Below are positions 43,452 through 52,086 of a stretch of 64,000 nucleotides of DNA, piece by piece. A program made the translations under genes and the position numbers. Source of the DNA: Bog-473 sp963809825. GTDB lineage: Bacteria; Actinomycetota; Acidimicrobiia; Acidimicrobiales; RAAP-2. The stretch's first letter is position 1, and each line of letters starts with the position of its first letter. Below the pieces are notes generated by a model, which saw only the letters and a list, made by a program, of their open reading frames with translations, did no database searches and had not been told where the DNA came from. Location of the stretch: NCBI GenBank assembly GCA_963809825.1, contig CAWELJ010000013.1:71880-135879 (forward strand), written 5' to 3'.

Positions 43452-44447
43452 ATGAGGGTCAGCATCCTCGACGACTGGTTCGACACCCTCCGCACCCTGC
43501 CCTGCTTCGAGAAGCTGGCCGGGCACGACGTGACGGTCTTCACCGACCACGTCGAGGACACCGAGACGCTGGCGCGTCGACTGGACGAGGCCGGAACCGA
43601 GGCGCTCGTCCTGATCCGCGAGCGCACCGAAGTCCGCGCCCCACTGCTCGAGCGACTGCCGCAGTTGCGCCTGATCAGCCAGCGCAGCGTCTACCCCCAC
43701 ATCGACATCGACGCCTGTACCGCCCTGGGCATCGTCGTGAGCTCGGACCAGCACGCGGGCACGCCCTCGTATGCCGCTGCCGAGCTGACGTGGGCACTCG
43801 TGCTGGCCGCCCTGCGCCAGCTGCCCCAACAGGTGGCCTCGCTGCGAGCGGGGCTCTGGCAGGCCGGCGTGGGCCGGACGTTGCGGGGCAAGACCTTGGG
43901 GATCTACGGCTACGGGCGCATCGGGGCAGTTGTCGCGGCGTACGGCCGGGCCTTCGGCATGGACGTCCTCACCTGGTCGCGGGCCGAGTCGCTCGAGCGG
44001 GCGCGGGCGGACGGTGTGACGGCTGCCCACGACCGCGCCGAGCTGTTCGCGGCCAGTGACGTGCTCTCACTGCACCTGCGGCTGGTGCCTGCGACCAGGG
44101 GAATCGTCACACCGGCCGATCTGGCCTCCATGCGTCGGGATGCACTACTGGTGAACACGAGCAGGGCCGGGCTCATTGAGCCGGGTGCCCTGGTTGCGGC
44201 CCTCGAGGCCGGCCGGCCGGGCATGGCCGCGCTCGACGTCTACGAGACCGAGCCGCTGCTCAATCGGGATGATCCGCTCCTGACCCTGGACAACGTGCTG
44301 TGCACGCCCCACATCGGCTATGTGACCCGGGAGGAGTGGGATATACAGTTCAGCGACATCTTCGACCAGATCAATGCCTATGCAGACGGCACCCCGATCA
44401 ACGTGGTGAATCCCGACGTGTTGGCACACGCCCGGAGCCGACCCTAA
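43452..44447 (+). CDS. D-isomer-specific 2-hydroxyacid dehydrogenase family protein
   Basis: A 331-aa NAD-dependent enzyme. The coenzyme domain carries GIYGYGRIGAVVAAYGRAFGM. Catalytic residues are Arg in VNTSRAGLIEPGAL, Glu in VYETEPLL and His in CTPHIGYVT. The N-terminal domain (VSILDDWFDTLRTLPCF) resembles phosphoglycerate-dehydrogenase-like members active on hydroxypyruvate or related acids. ATG at 43452 follows GCGGAG. It is 22 bases after the carbonic anhydrase stop and 11 bases before the L,D-transpeptidase gene. Confidence 0.9.
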   Translation: MRVSILDDWFDTLRTLPCFEKLAGHDVTVFTDHVEDTETLARRLDEAGTEALVLIRERTEVRAPLLERLPQLRLISQRSVYPHIDIDACTALGIVVSSDQHAGTPSYAAAELTWALVLAALRQLPQQVASLRAGLWQAGVGRTLRGKTLGIYGYGRIGAVVAAYGRAFGMDVLTWSRAESLERARADGVTAAHDRAELFAASDVLSLHLRLVPATRGIVTPADLASMRRDALLVNTSRAGLIEPGALVAALEAGRPGMAALDVYETEPLLNRDDPLLTLDNVLCTPHIGYVTREEWDIQFSDIFDQINAYADGTPINVVNPDVLAHARSRP

Positions 44448-44458
44448 GGAGCACACAG

Positions 44459-45982
44459 ATGCCGGCCGACGACACCGCGTCACGAGGACCCGCCACCACC
44501 GTCGGCGGACACGCCCGGCGAGGGCGCCGGCGCCTCCTCTCGACTCTCGTCGGGTTCATGGTGCTGATCCCGGCCCTCGTCGCCGTGGCGCCGGGCACGG
44601 CATCGGCGGCGTACCCCGACAATCCCGCCCAGCCCGTCCCCTTCGGCAGTGCCGGATTCTTCGGCCCGGCGGGCGGGCTGACGCTCAACGCCCCGGCCGT
44701 CGGCATGGCCGGGACCGCGACGGGCAACGGCTACTGGATCGTCGCCTCCGACGGCGGCATCTTCAACTACGGCGACGCCGGGTTCTTCGGCTCGGCCGGC
44801 GCCATCCCGCTCAACAAGCCGATCGTGGGCATGGCCGCCACGCCCGACGGGGGCGGCTACTGGCTCGTCGCCTCCGACGGCGGCATCTTCTCCTACGGCG
44901 ACGCCGTGTTCCAAGGCTCGGCAGGCAGCCTTCCGCTCAACAAGCCCATCGTCGGCATGGCGCCGACGCCCGACGGGGGCGGCTACTGGCTCGTCGCCTC
45001 CGACGGCGGCATCTTCTCCTACGGCGACGCGAGCTTCTACGGGTCGACCGGCTCCATCAGCCTCAACCAGCCCGTCGTCGGCATGGCCGCCGCACCCGGC
45101 GGGACGGGCTACTGGCTCGTCGCCTCCGACGGCGGCATCTTCAATTACGGGACGGCCCCGTTCCTCGGCTCCATGGGCGGCACCCCGCTCAACGCCAAGA
45201 TCGTCGGTATGGCGGCGGGCACCGGCGGGTACTGGATGGCTGCGGCAGACGGCGGCATCTTCAACTTCGGCGCTCCCTTCCTCGGATCCATGGGCGGGCA
45301 GCCGAACGCCAATCCGATCCGGGCCATCGCCGCCACCCACGACGGGAACGGCTACTGGCTGCTGCCGACCTCCCCCCCGCCCCTGCCACCCACGCTCAAC
45401 CCCGGGGCGAGCGGCCCGGCGGTCGCCATGCTGCAACAGCAGCTCTTCGCGCTGGGCTACTGGGTCGACACGACCGGCGGCTCTTTCGACGACAGCACGG
45501 AGCAGGCCGTCTGGGCCTTGCAGAAGGCGGCCAACCTCCCGCGCGACGGCGTGGTCGGGCCCTCGACGTGGAACGCGCTCGAAGCAGGGGTGGTCCCGCA
45601 GCCGCGCACCACGTCGGGGTACGTGATTGAGGTCAACCTCGCCAACGATCTCGTCATGTTCGTCAACAACGGCCATCTGCTGTGGACGCTGAACACCTCC
45701 ACCGGCGGTGGCTACACCTACACCTCGCAAGGTGTCACCTCGGTCGCCATCACACCGACTGGGTTGTTCCACACCTACCGGGTGGTCAACGGGCTCGACA
45801 TCTCGCCGCTTGGTCAACTCTGGCGGCCGAGGTACTTCACGGGTGGGTATGCCATCCACGGGGACTCGGCCGTCCCGCCGACGCCGGTGTCCCACGGGTG
45901 CGTCCGGGTCAGCAACGAGGCCATCGACTGGATCTGGGCCAATAACCTCGACCCGATCGGAACCGCCGTCTTCGTGTACTGA
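44459..45982 (+). CDS. Secreted L,D-transpeptidase with beta-repeat array and peptidoglycan-binding domain
   Basis: A 507-aa exported protein starting at ATG 44459 after AAGGA. Residues ~20-50 form a twin-Arg-like charged and hydrophobic signal (RRGRRRLLSTLVGFMVLIPALVAV, cleavage near ASA). Then come six repeats of about 42 residues built on GYWLVASDGGIFSYGDA and LNKPIVGMA, a short Pro linker, and a PG_binding_1 domain (GPAVAMLQQQLFALGYW, DGVVGPSTWNALE). The C-terminal YkuD domain has the catalytic HGDSAVPPTPVSHGCVRVSN. It cross-links or anchors to peptidoglycan; the repeat domain likely extends into the wall. Confidence 0.92.
   Translation: MPADDTASRGPATTVGGHARRGRRRLLSTLVGFMVLIPALVAVAPGTASAAYPDNPAQPVPFGSAGFFGPAGGLTLNAPAVGMAGTATGNGYWIVASDGGIFNYGDAGFFGSAGAIPLNKPIVGMAATPDGGGYWLVASDGGIFSYGDAVFQGSAGSLPLNKPIVGMAPTPDGGGYWLVASDGGIFSYGDASFYGSTGSISLNQPVVGMAAAPGGTGYWLVASDGGIFNYGTAPFLGSMGGTPLNAKIVGMAAGTGGYWMAAADGGIFNFGAPFLGSMGGQPNANPIRAIAATHDGNGYWLLPTSPPPLPPTLNPGASGPAVAMLQQQLFALGYWVDTTGGSFDDSTEQAVWALQKAANLPRDGVVGPSTWNALEAGVVPQPRTTSGYVIEVNLANDLVMFVNNGHLLWTLNTSTGGGYTYTSQGVTSVAITPTGLFHTYRVVNGLDISPLGQLWRPRYFTGGYAIHGDSAVPPTPVSHGCVRVSNEAIDWIWANNLDPIGTAVFVY
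44640..45370 (+). repeat. Tandem 126-bp coding repeats in the L,D-transpeptidase gene
   Basis: The GGCTAC word opening each GYW motif recurs at 44729, 44855, 44981 and 45107, an exact 126-bp (42-codon) period. A diverged shorter unit follows near 45228 and another near 45350. Near-identity over GTCGCCTCCGACGGCGGCAT in successive units suggests recent duplication or gene conversion. Confidence 0.85.
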
Positions 45983-46053
45983 TCCGGTCACCGGGTCGCT
46001 CAGGTTCACCCACTCACCGTCATGGGTCGGTCGAACAGAGGGCTCGACGCGCC

Positions 46054-47478
46054 TCAGATGTCGTAATAGAGCATGAACTCCCACGGGTGGGGCCGCAGCC
46101 GCACGGCGTCGACCTCGCAGGTCCGCTTGTAGTCGACCCAGGTCTCGATCAGGTCGTCAGTGAAGACGCCGCCAGCCTTCAGGTAGTCCTGGTCGCACTC
46201 GAGCGCGTCCATCGCCTCCTCCAGCGACGAGGGGACCTGGCCGATCTTGGCCAGCTCGTCGGCCGGCATGTCGAAGAGGTCCTCGTCAACGGGCGGGGGC
46301 GGCTCGATGCGGTTCGCCACCCCGTCGAGCCCCGCCATGAGGATGGCCGAGAAGGCCAGGTACGGGTTACAGCTGGGGTCGGGGCAGCGGAACTCGACTC
46401 GCTTCGCCTTGGGGCTCGGCGAGTAGACGGGGATCCGGCAGGCCGCCGAACGGTTCCGCTGGGAGTACACGAGGTTGACCGGCGCCTCGAACCCGGGGAC
46501 CAGCCGCTTGTAGGAATTCGTCGTCGGCGCGGCGAACGCGAGCACGGAACGAGCGTGCTTGATGATGCCTCCGATGTACCAGCGACCGATGTCCGACAAT
46601 GCGGCATAGGTACCCTCCTGGTGGAACAACGGCTCTTTGCCGTTCCACAGCGACGAGTGGACGTGCATGCCGGACCCGTTGTCGTCGAACAGCGGCTTCG
46701 GCATGAAGGTGGCCGTGTGGCCCGCCGCGTTGGCGACGCTCTTGACGACGTACTTGTAGAGCATCAGCTTGTCCGCCATCTTCAAGAGGGTGTCGAAGCG
46801 CATGTCGATCTCCGCCTGTCCGGCGGTGCCGACCTCGTGGTGCTGCACCTCGATCTCGATCCCGAGCCTCTCCATCGTCAGGATCATCTCGGAGCGCAGG
46901 TCCTGGAAGTGGTCCATGGGTGGGACCGGGAAGTAGCCCTCCTTGTAACGGGGCTTGTAGCCGAGGTTCGGCCCCTCCTCCTTCGCGGAGTTCCAGATGC
47001 CCTCGACGGAGTCGACCTGGTAGAAGGCGGAGTGCTGGTCCTGCGAGAACCGCACGTCGTCGAAGATGAAGAATTCCGCCTCGGGCCCGAAGTAGCACGT
47101 GTCGGCCACCCCGCTCGTCTTCACGTACGCCTCCGCCTTCTTGGCGACGTAGCGCGGGTCCCGGCTGTAGGGCTCGAGCGTCAGCGGGTCGTGGACGAAA
47201 CAGTTCAAGTTGAGGGTCTTGTGCTGGCGAAAGGGGTCCACCACGGCGGTCGAGGGGTCGGGCAGCAGGATCATGTCCGACTCGTGGATCTGCTGGAAGC
47301 CCCGGATGGACGAGCCGTCGAATCCGTTTCCCTCGGTGAACATCTCCTCGGTCAACGTGTGCGCCGGGAGCGAGAAGTGCTGCATGAGTCCCGGGAGGTC
47401 ACAGAACCGGAGATCCACCACCTCGATCCCCTCGTCCTTCACGAGCCGGACGACCTCTGCTGGGGTGCGCTCTTTCAT
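46054..47478 (-). CDS. glnA: Glutamine synthetase type I, lacking the adenylylation tyrosine
   Basis: A 474-aa GSI subunit. It makes glutamine from glutamate, ammonia and ATP. Motifs are GFDGSSIRGF near the N-terminus, FGPEAEFFIFD, the ATP/metal region NGSGMHVHSSLW, NLVYSQRNRSAACRIP and a C-terminal RPHPWEFMLYYDI. ATG at 47478 follows GAGGGAGA. In GlnE-regulated enzymes the adenylylated Tyr sits in NLYDLPPEE; here the region reads DEDLFDMPADEL with codon TTC (Phe), so that control is missing. The length and domain pattern fit the beta subtype otherwise. A 14-bp palindrome lies ~100 bases upstream. No nitrogen-regulator gene is adjacent. Confidence 0.95.
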   Translation of the reverse strand: MKERTPAEVVRLVKDEGIEVVDLRFCDLPGLMQHFSLPAHTLTEEMFTEGNGFDGSSIRGFQQIHESDMILLPDPSTAVVDPFRQHKTLNLNCFVHDPLTLEPYSRDPRYVAKKAEAYVKTSGVADTCYFGPEAEFFIFDDVRFSQDQHSAFYQVDSVEGIWNSAKEEGPNLGYKPRYKEGYFPVPPMDHFQDLRSEMILTMERLGIEIEVQHHEVGTAGQAEIDMRFDTLLKMADKLMLYKYVVKSVANAAGHTATFMPKPLFDDNGSGMHVHSSLWNGKEPLFHQEGTYAALSDIGRWYIGGIIKHARSVLAFAAPTTNSYKRLVPGFEAPVNLVYSQRNRSAACRIPVYSPSPKAKRVEFRCPDPSCNPYLAFSAILMAGLDGVANRIEPPPPVDEDLFDMPADELAKIGQVPSSLEEAMDALECDQDYLKAGGVFTDDLIETWVDYKRTCEVDAVRLRPHPWEFMLYYDI

Positions 47479-47570
47479 GGTGACGTCTCCCTCTGAAATC
47501 TCGTCGAGCAGCCATTCCGAGCGTGCCCGGGCCAAACGGGACTCGCCTGCTACTTACCACACGGCTCCGG

Positions 47571-47584
47571 CATCTGCGCAGATG
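47571..47584. promoter_or_regulatory. 14-bp perfect palindrome upstream of glnA
   Basis: CATCTGCGCAGATG, 93 bases before the glnA start and between divergent glnA and the MBL-hydrolase gene. It is a plausible dimeric regulator site; it does not match the GlnR box I know. No promoter boxes can be assigned with confidence. Confidence 0.35.
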
Positions 47585-47702
47585 AGAGGCCGCGTTCATC
47601 AATTTTTCACAATGAACCGAGCGGTGACGGGACCGGACGCGACGTCAGGGAACATGTGCTCCCGGGAGCGTCCTGGGCCGGATTCTGCGATCCTTCAATC
47701 TC

Positions 47703-48635
47703 GTGGAGTACCAGAAGGGATTACAGGAGATCGCGGACGGCGTCTGGGCCTACCTGCAGCCGGACGGGGGCTGGGGTTGGTCGAACGCCGGCCTCGTGAC
47801 AGGCGGTGACGCCTCCTTGCTCGTCGACACGCTCTTCGACCTGCGTCTGACCACTGAGATGCTCGCCGCGATGCGGCGGGTCACGCCCGCCGCGCGGCAC
47901 ATCGGCACGGTCGTCAACACGCACGCGAACGGCGACCACTGCTATGGGAACGCCTTGGTGGCCGATGCGGAGATCCTGTCGACGGCTCGTTGCGCCGAGG
48001 AGATGGGCCAGCTGCCCGCGTCCACCATGGCCGCGATGATGCGGGCCGCGCCGACCCTCGGTCAGGCAGGCGAGTTCCTGGCGCGCATCTTCGCTCCGTT
48101 CGACTTCGAAGATGTGCCGCTCACGTTGCCCTCGCGCACCTTCGAGGGCCGGCTCGACCTGCGCGTCGGCGACCGGCTGGTGTCGCTGGTGGAGGTGGGT
48201 CCGGCCCACACGGCGGGCGACGCCATCGTCCACCTGCCCACCGACGGCATCGTGTTCACCGGGGACATCCTCTTCCACGGTGGCCATCCCATCGTCTGGG
48301 CCGGTCCAGTCGCCAACTGGGTCAGGGCGTGCGACCGCATCCTTGCCCTGGAGCCGACGGTGGTGGTCCCCGGCCATGGCCCACTGGCCTCACCAGGAGC
48401 CGTCGCCGACCTCAAGGGATACTTCGAATTCCTCAGCGACCAGGCACGGATCCGCTTCGACGGTGGGATGACGCCGATGGACGCGGCGCGCGACATCGAC
48501 CTCGGCCCCTATGCGGGGTGGAGCGAGCCCGAGCGACTGGTGGCGAACGTCCATGCCCTCTACCGCGACTTCGGTGCCGATGTGACGAGCGACGCCTTGA
48601 CGCTGATGGGCGAGATGGCGGCGCTGACCGGCTGA
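47703..48635 (+). CDS. MBL-fold metallo-hydrolase
   Basis: A 310-aa protein starting at GTG 47703. The metal-binding motif is THANGDHCYGN, i.e. HxNxDH with Asn where most MBL proteins have the second His. It is followed by VEVGPAHTAGDAIV, IVFTGDILFHGGHPIV and VVPGHGPL, giving the remaining His/Asp ligands. The Asn variant is a recurring subgroup resembling hydroxyacylglutathione-hydrolase-like or quinoprotein-relay-type hydrolases. It is divergent from glnA. The substrate is not known. Confidence 0.88.
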   Translation: MEYQKGLQEIADGVWAYLQPDGGWGWSNAGLVTGGDASLLVDTLFDLRLTTEMLAAMRRVTPAARHIGTVVNTHANGDHCYGNALVADAEILSTARCAEEMGQLPASTMAAMMRAAPTLGQAGEFLARIFAPFDFEDVPLTLPSRTFEGRLDLRVGDRLVSLVEVGPAHTAGDAIVHLPTDGIVFTGDILFHGGHPIVWAGPVANWVRACDRILALEPTVVVPGHGPLASPGAVADLKGYFEFLSDQARIRFDGGMTPMDAARDIDLGPYAGWSEPERLVANVHALYRDFGADVTSDALTLMGEMAALTG

Positions 48636-48721
48636 AACGAGGGAGGAGCCGATCTCCGCGGCCAGCGGTGCCGGGGCCTGCAACAGGACTACCGACTGGG
48701 GGCGGGGGGTACACCACAGGG

Positions 48722-50143
48722 GTGGAGTCGCGCACCGTCACCGGGACGATCGGGGGCCGCTACCGCATCCGTGGCCTGCTCGGCGAGGGCGGCATGGCGC
48801 GCGTCTTCGATGCCTTCGACGACCGGTTGGAGCGTGCGGTCGCCGTGAAGGTGCTGCGCCCCGAAACGGAGATCCTGCCCGGGATGCGGAAGCGATTCCA
48901 GCAGGAGGCCCGCCTCGCGGCGCGGCTCATCCACCCGAACATCGTCGCCGTCCTCGACTATGGCGAGGACCAGGCGTCGTCCTATCTGGTCATGGAACGC
49001 CTGCCGGGCACCACGCTGCGCGACGAGATCGCGCGGGGGCCGATGGCGGCACCGAGGGTCGTCCTCGTCATGACCGAAGCGCTCGCCGCCTTGGCCGCCG
49101 CCCACAAATTCGGCGTGCTGCACCGAGACGTCAAGCCCAGCAACATTCTCCTGCAAGACGACGGCCACGCAAAGCTCTCCGACTTCGGCATCGCAAAGAG
49201 TGTTGACATCGCGACCGGTGCGGAGCTGACGGCGGATGACATCACGCTCACGGGAGTGATCCTGGGCACTCCCGGCTACCTGGCGCCGGAGCGGAGATCG
49301 GGCCACCCGGCAACGGCACAGTCCGACCTCTACTCGGTCGGCGCCGTCCTGGTCGAAGCACTCTCGGGACGGCGTGCCCAACCCGGGGCACTGCCGACGG
49401 ATGCACTGCCGCCCCGACTCCGTGAGGTCGCCCGAAGGGCGTTGGCGACCGATCCGAACCAGAGGTTCCCCTCGGCCGACGCGATGTTGCACGCTATGCG
49501 GCCCTCGCGGCCCGCCACCGTCGCCACACCGTCCGCACCCACCGAGCGGACGGCGCCGGCACCCGTCGCCACGCTGCCGCTGCCGGCTGTCCCCCGGGCG
49601 GCGACCCACCCGGGCACGGCGACGCTGCATCGACCTCCACCGGTCGGAGCCGTGGGCACTGTGCCCCACGCCGGTCGCCGGCTGGTGCTCTTCGCCGTCC
49701 TCGTCGCGGCGGCGTCGATCGTGGCGCTCGTCCTCCTCACCGGCCGCGGCCAACCCACCGGACCGACGGCTGGGGCCACGTCGCACCACGCTGCACACTC
49801 GGGAGATCGGGAAGGCACGGCCATCGGGAAGCTCGCCACTTCTCTCGCCGGTGCCGGGCTGCCCGGAGACCACGCGCTGGCGAGCGCCCTCCAGGCGACG
49901 GCCGCCCAACATCCGGGGCCAGGCCGGACGGCAGCGGCGGAGAACGCCCTCTCGCTCGCGCAGGTGCTTCTGGCGGGCGGCGGTCTCACGTCCGTGCAGT
50001 ACCAGGACGTGGTGAACACCCTGCAGCCGACCGGGGCGGCCGTCCCGACCACCACCACCACGACCACGACCCCGCCGCCTCCGACCCCGGGGCGAGGCCA
50101 TTCGCATCACGGTGCGGGTGACGGACAGGATCAGCAGGGCTAG
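48722..50143 (+). CDS. PknB-type Ser/Thr protein kinase, membrane anchored
   Basis: A 473-aa protein from GTG 48722. The kinase domain is complete: glycine loop LLGEGGMARVF, AVKVL (Lys), catalytic HRDVKPSNILL, DFGIAKS and GTPGYLAPE. A Pro/Ala-rich linker follows, then one transmembrane helix (LVLFAVLVAAASIVALVLL). The extracellular part contains a helical segment and a Thr/Pro run (TTTTTTTTPPPP) ending in a His-rich tail. The tail lacks PASTA repeats, so the signal it senses differs from that of PknB. Likely a receptor-type kinase regulating envelope or metabolism; the partner is unknown. Confidence 0.93.
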   Translation: MESRTVTGTIGGRYRIRGLLGEGGMARVFDAFDDRLERAVAVKVLRPETEILPGMRKRFQQEARLAARLIHPNIVAVLDYGEDQASSYLVMERLPGTTLRDEIARGPMAAPRVVLVMTEALAALAAAHKFGVLHRDVKPSNILLQDDGHAKLSDFGIAKSVDIATGAELTADDITLTGVILGTPGYLAPERRSGHPATAQSDLYSVGAVLVEALSGRRAQPGALPTDALPPRLREVARRALATDPNQRFPSADAMLHAMRPSRPATVATPSAPTERTAPAPVATLPLPAVPRAATHPGTATLHRPPPVGAVGTVPHAGRRLVLFAVLVAAASIVALVLLTGRGQPTGPTAGATSHHAAHSGDREGTAIGKLATSLAGAGLPGDHALASALQATAAQHPGPGRTAAAENALSLAQVLLAGGGLTSVQYQDVVNTLQPTGAAVPTTTTTTTTPPPPTPGRGHSHHGAGDGQDQQG

Positions 50144-50255
50144 CGGTTCCGCCCAGCCGAGGCCGAGCGCGACGCCTGCCCCCCACGAAGACACCCACCG
50201 TTGGTCCAAGATGGAGCCTGCGTCGGTGCTTCGGCTCGGACGAGAGGAGACGGCT

Positions 50256-50677
50256 GTGACGACCACCGTGCAGGTGACATTCGACTGCGCCGATCCCCAC
50301 ACGATGGCGCGGTTCTGGGCAGCGGCGCTCGGCTACGAGAAGGAGAGCCACCTCGCTCTCGTCAAGGAGTTGCTCGACAGCCACAGGATCACCCAGGAGG
50401 ACGTGAGAGAGGTGGACGGTGGCCTGCAGTTCGCCGACGTCTCGGCCTGCCGGGATCCGGACGGTGTCGGCCCCCGCCTCTTCTTCCAGCGCGTGCCGGA
50501 GGAGAAACGCACGAAGAACCGGGTCCATCTGGACCTCCATGTCGGACCGGAGCGGTACGAATCCGAGACTTCCCGGCTCGAGTCGTTGGGAGCCGTCCGG
50601 CTGTGCTTTCACGACGACCGCGGGGCGCGTGCTGGACCATGGTCGACCCGGAGGGCAACGAGTTCTGCGTGGAGTGA
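50256..50677 (+). CDS. VOC/glyoxalase-like protein, frame broken near 50,630
   Basis: From GTG 50256 (AGGAGA just upstream) the frame gives TTVQVTFDCADPHTMARFWAAALGYE, a typical VOC start, to GAVRLCFHDDRG. The conserved end TMVDPEGNEFCVE lies in another frame and stops at 50677. Two bases too many (or one missing) in GGGGCGCGTGCTGG explain the break. A restored product of about 140 aa would be a small metal-dependent vicinal-oxygen-chelate protein (isomerase, dioxygenase or resistance type). It is flanked by the kinase gene and an SQR-like flavoprotein gene. Confidence 0.7.
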
Positions 50678-50830
50678 GCGCGCTGCCCCAACCCGAGATC
50701 CCGTGACGACGCCGGCAGAGAACAGCGCACGGCGCACTCCAGAGCATCATTGGCGATACCTTGAGACTCGGAAGAAGGGTGACGAGACGGAGGGTTGGCC
50801 CCGAGCTGCCCTCCGTGGAACGGAGATCCG

Positions 50831-51967
50831 ATGAAGAGCGTCCTGATCCTCGGTGCCGGGTTCGCCGGGCTCGAGCTCGCCACGAGGCTCTCGGAAGAGG
50901 TCCCGGACGAGGTCGACGTGACCATCCTCGACAGCAGCGACGCCTTCGTCTTCGGCTACTCGAAGCTCGACGTCATGTTCGGGCGGGCCGACCCGGCCAC
51001 GGTCCGTCTGCCCTACACCGCCTTCGACAAGCCGGCTGTGCAGTTCAAGCAAGAGCGCGTCATCGCCATCGATGCCGAGCGTCGGCGCGTGACCACGGAC
51101 AAGGGTGAGTATTCACCGGACATCCTCGTGGTCGCATTGGGCGCAGAGCTGGACCCTGCGGCAACGCCCGGGATGGTCGAGGAGGGCACGGAGTACTACA
51201 CCGAGGCCGGCGCAGAACGAGTCGGTTCCGTGTTGCCCGAGTTCCAGGGTGGCGACGTCATCATCGGGGTCCTCGGCAACTTCTTCAAGTGTCCGGCAGC
51301 ACCGTTCGAGACGGCGCTCATGCTTCACGACTACCTCCAACAGCGGGACCGAGGATCCGCAACGAGCATCAAGGTGATCAGCCCGATGTCGACGCCGATC
51401 CCCATCTCGCCCGAGGCCTCGGCCGGCATCCTCACCGCGCTCGAAGAGCGCGGCATCGGCTGGTGGCCCGAATCGAAGGTCGTCTCCATGGACCCGGCGA
51501 CCAAGGTCTCAACCTTGGCGGACGGACGCACGGCACCCTACGACCTCTTCTTGGGCATCCCCGTGCATCGGGCTCCTCGGGTGGTCGAAGACTCGGCGCT
51601 GGCCGAGGACGGGTGGGTCGCCGTCGATCACACCACGTTCGCCACGAGATTCGAGAACGTCTACGCCGTGGGCGACGTCACGAGCGCCCCCGTGCCCCGG
51701 GTCGGCGCCATCGCCGAAGGAGAGGCGCGCACACTGGCCGACGTGCTCATCCACCAGATTCGCGGCGGCGACCCACCCCAGCCTTTCAGGGGAATCGCGA
51801 CCTGCTACATCGAGTTCGGTGGCTCCAAGGTGGCCCGATTCGACGCCAACTTCCTGTCCGGCCCGAAACCCTTCGGCTCGTTCACCGAGGCGTCCGAGAC
51901 CATGGTCGCGAACAAGGTCGAGTTCGGCGCCAGCAGGCGGCGTCGCTGGTTCGGCATGGAGGGCTGA
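50831..51967 (+). CDS. NAD(P)/FAD-dependent oxidoreductase, sulfide:quinone reductase-like
   Basis: A 378-aa flavoprotein starting at ATG 50831, preceded by ACGGAG. The FAD motif is VLILGAGFAGLELATRL. A Cys in GNFFKCPAAPFETALMLHDYL corresponds to the position seen in SQR-like proteins, and VYAVGDVTSAPVPRVGAIAEGEA is the second FAD contact. The C-terminal half has a Tyr/Phe-rich quinone-facing segment (CYIEFGGSKVARFDANF). The family oxidises sulfide or NADH with quinone as acceptor at the membrane. Having only part of the SQR cysteine set visible, the sulfide assignment is tentative. Confidence 0.82.
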   Translation: MKSVLILGAGFAGLELATRLSEEVPDEVDVTILDSSDAFVFGYSKLDVMFGRADPATVRLPYTAFDKPAVQFKQERVIAIDAERRRVTTDKGEYSPDILVVALGAELDPAATPGMVEEGTEYYTEAGAERVGSVLPEFQGGDVIIGVLGNFFKCPAAPFETALMLHDYLQQRDRGSATSIKVISPMSTPIPISPEASAGILTALEERGIGWWPESKVVSMDPATKVSTLADGRTAPYDLFLGIPVHRAPRVVEDSALAEDGWVAVDHTTFATRFENVYAVGDVTSAPVPRVGAIAEGEARTLADVLIHQIRGGDPPQPFRGIATCYIEFGGSKVARFDANFLSGPKPFGSFTEASETMVANKVEFGASRRRRWFGMEG

Positions 51968-52086
51968 CCCGCATCGACACCGGGCACTGACGGACCAGGG
52001 CGGACGGCGTCCGCTCGGGCGAGACGTCCGTTGCCCCGTGGGGCGTGGAAGTATGGAACGCCAGGCCCATCGTGGAGGAACCAGCG

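Noticed and set aside
46087..47496. 469-aa plus-strand open frame over glnA
   Set aside because: Antisense shadow of a clear glutamine synthetase.
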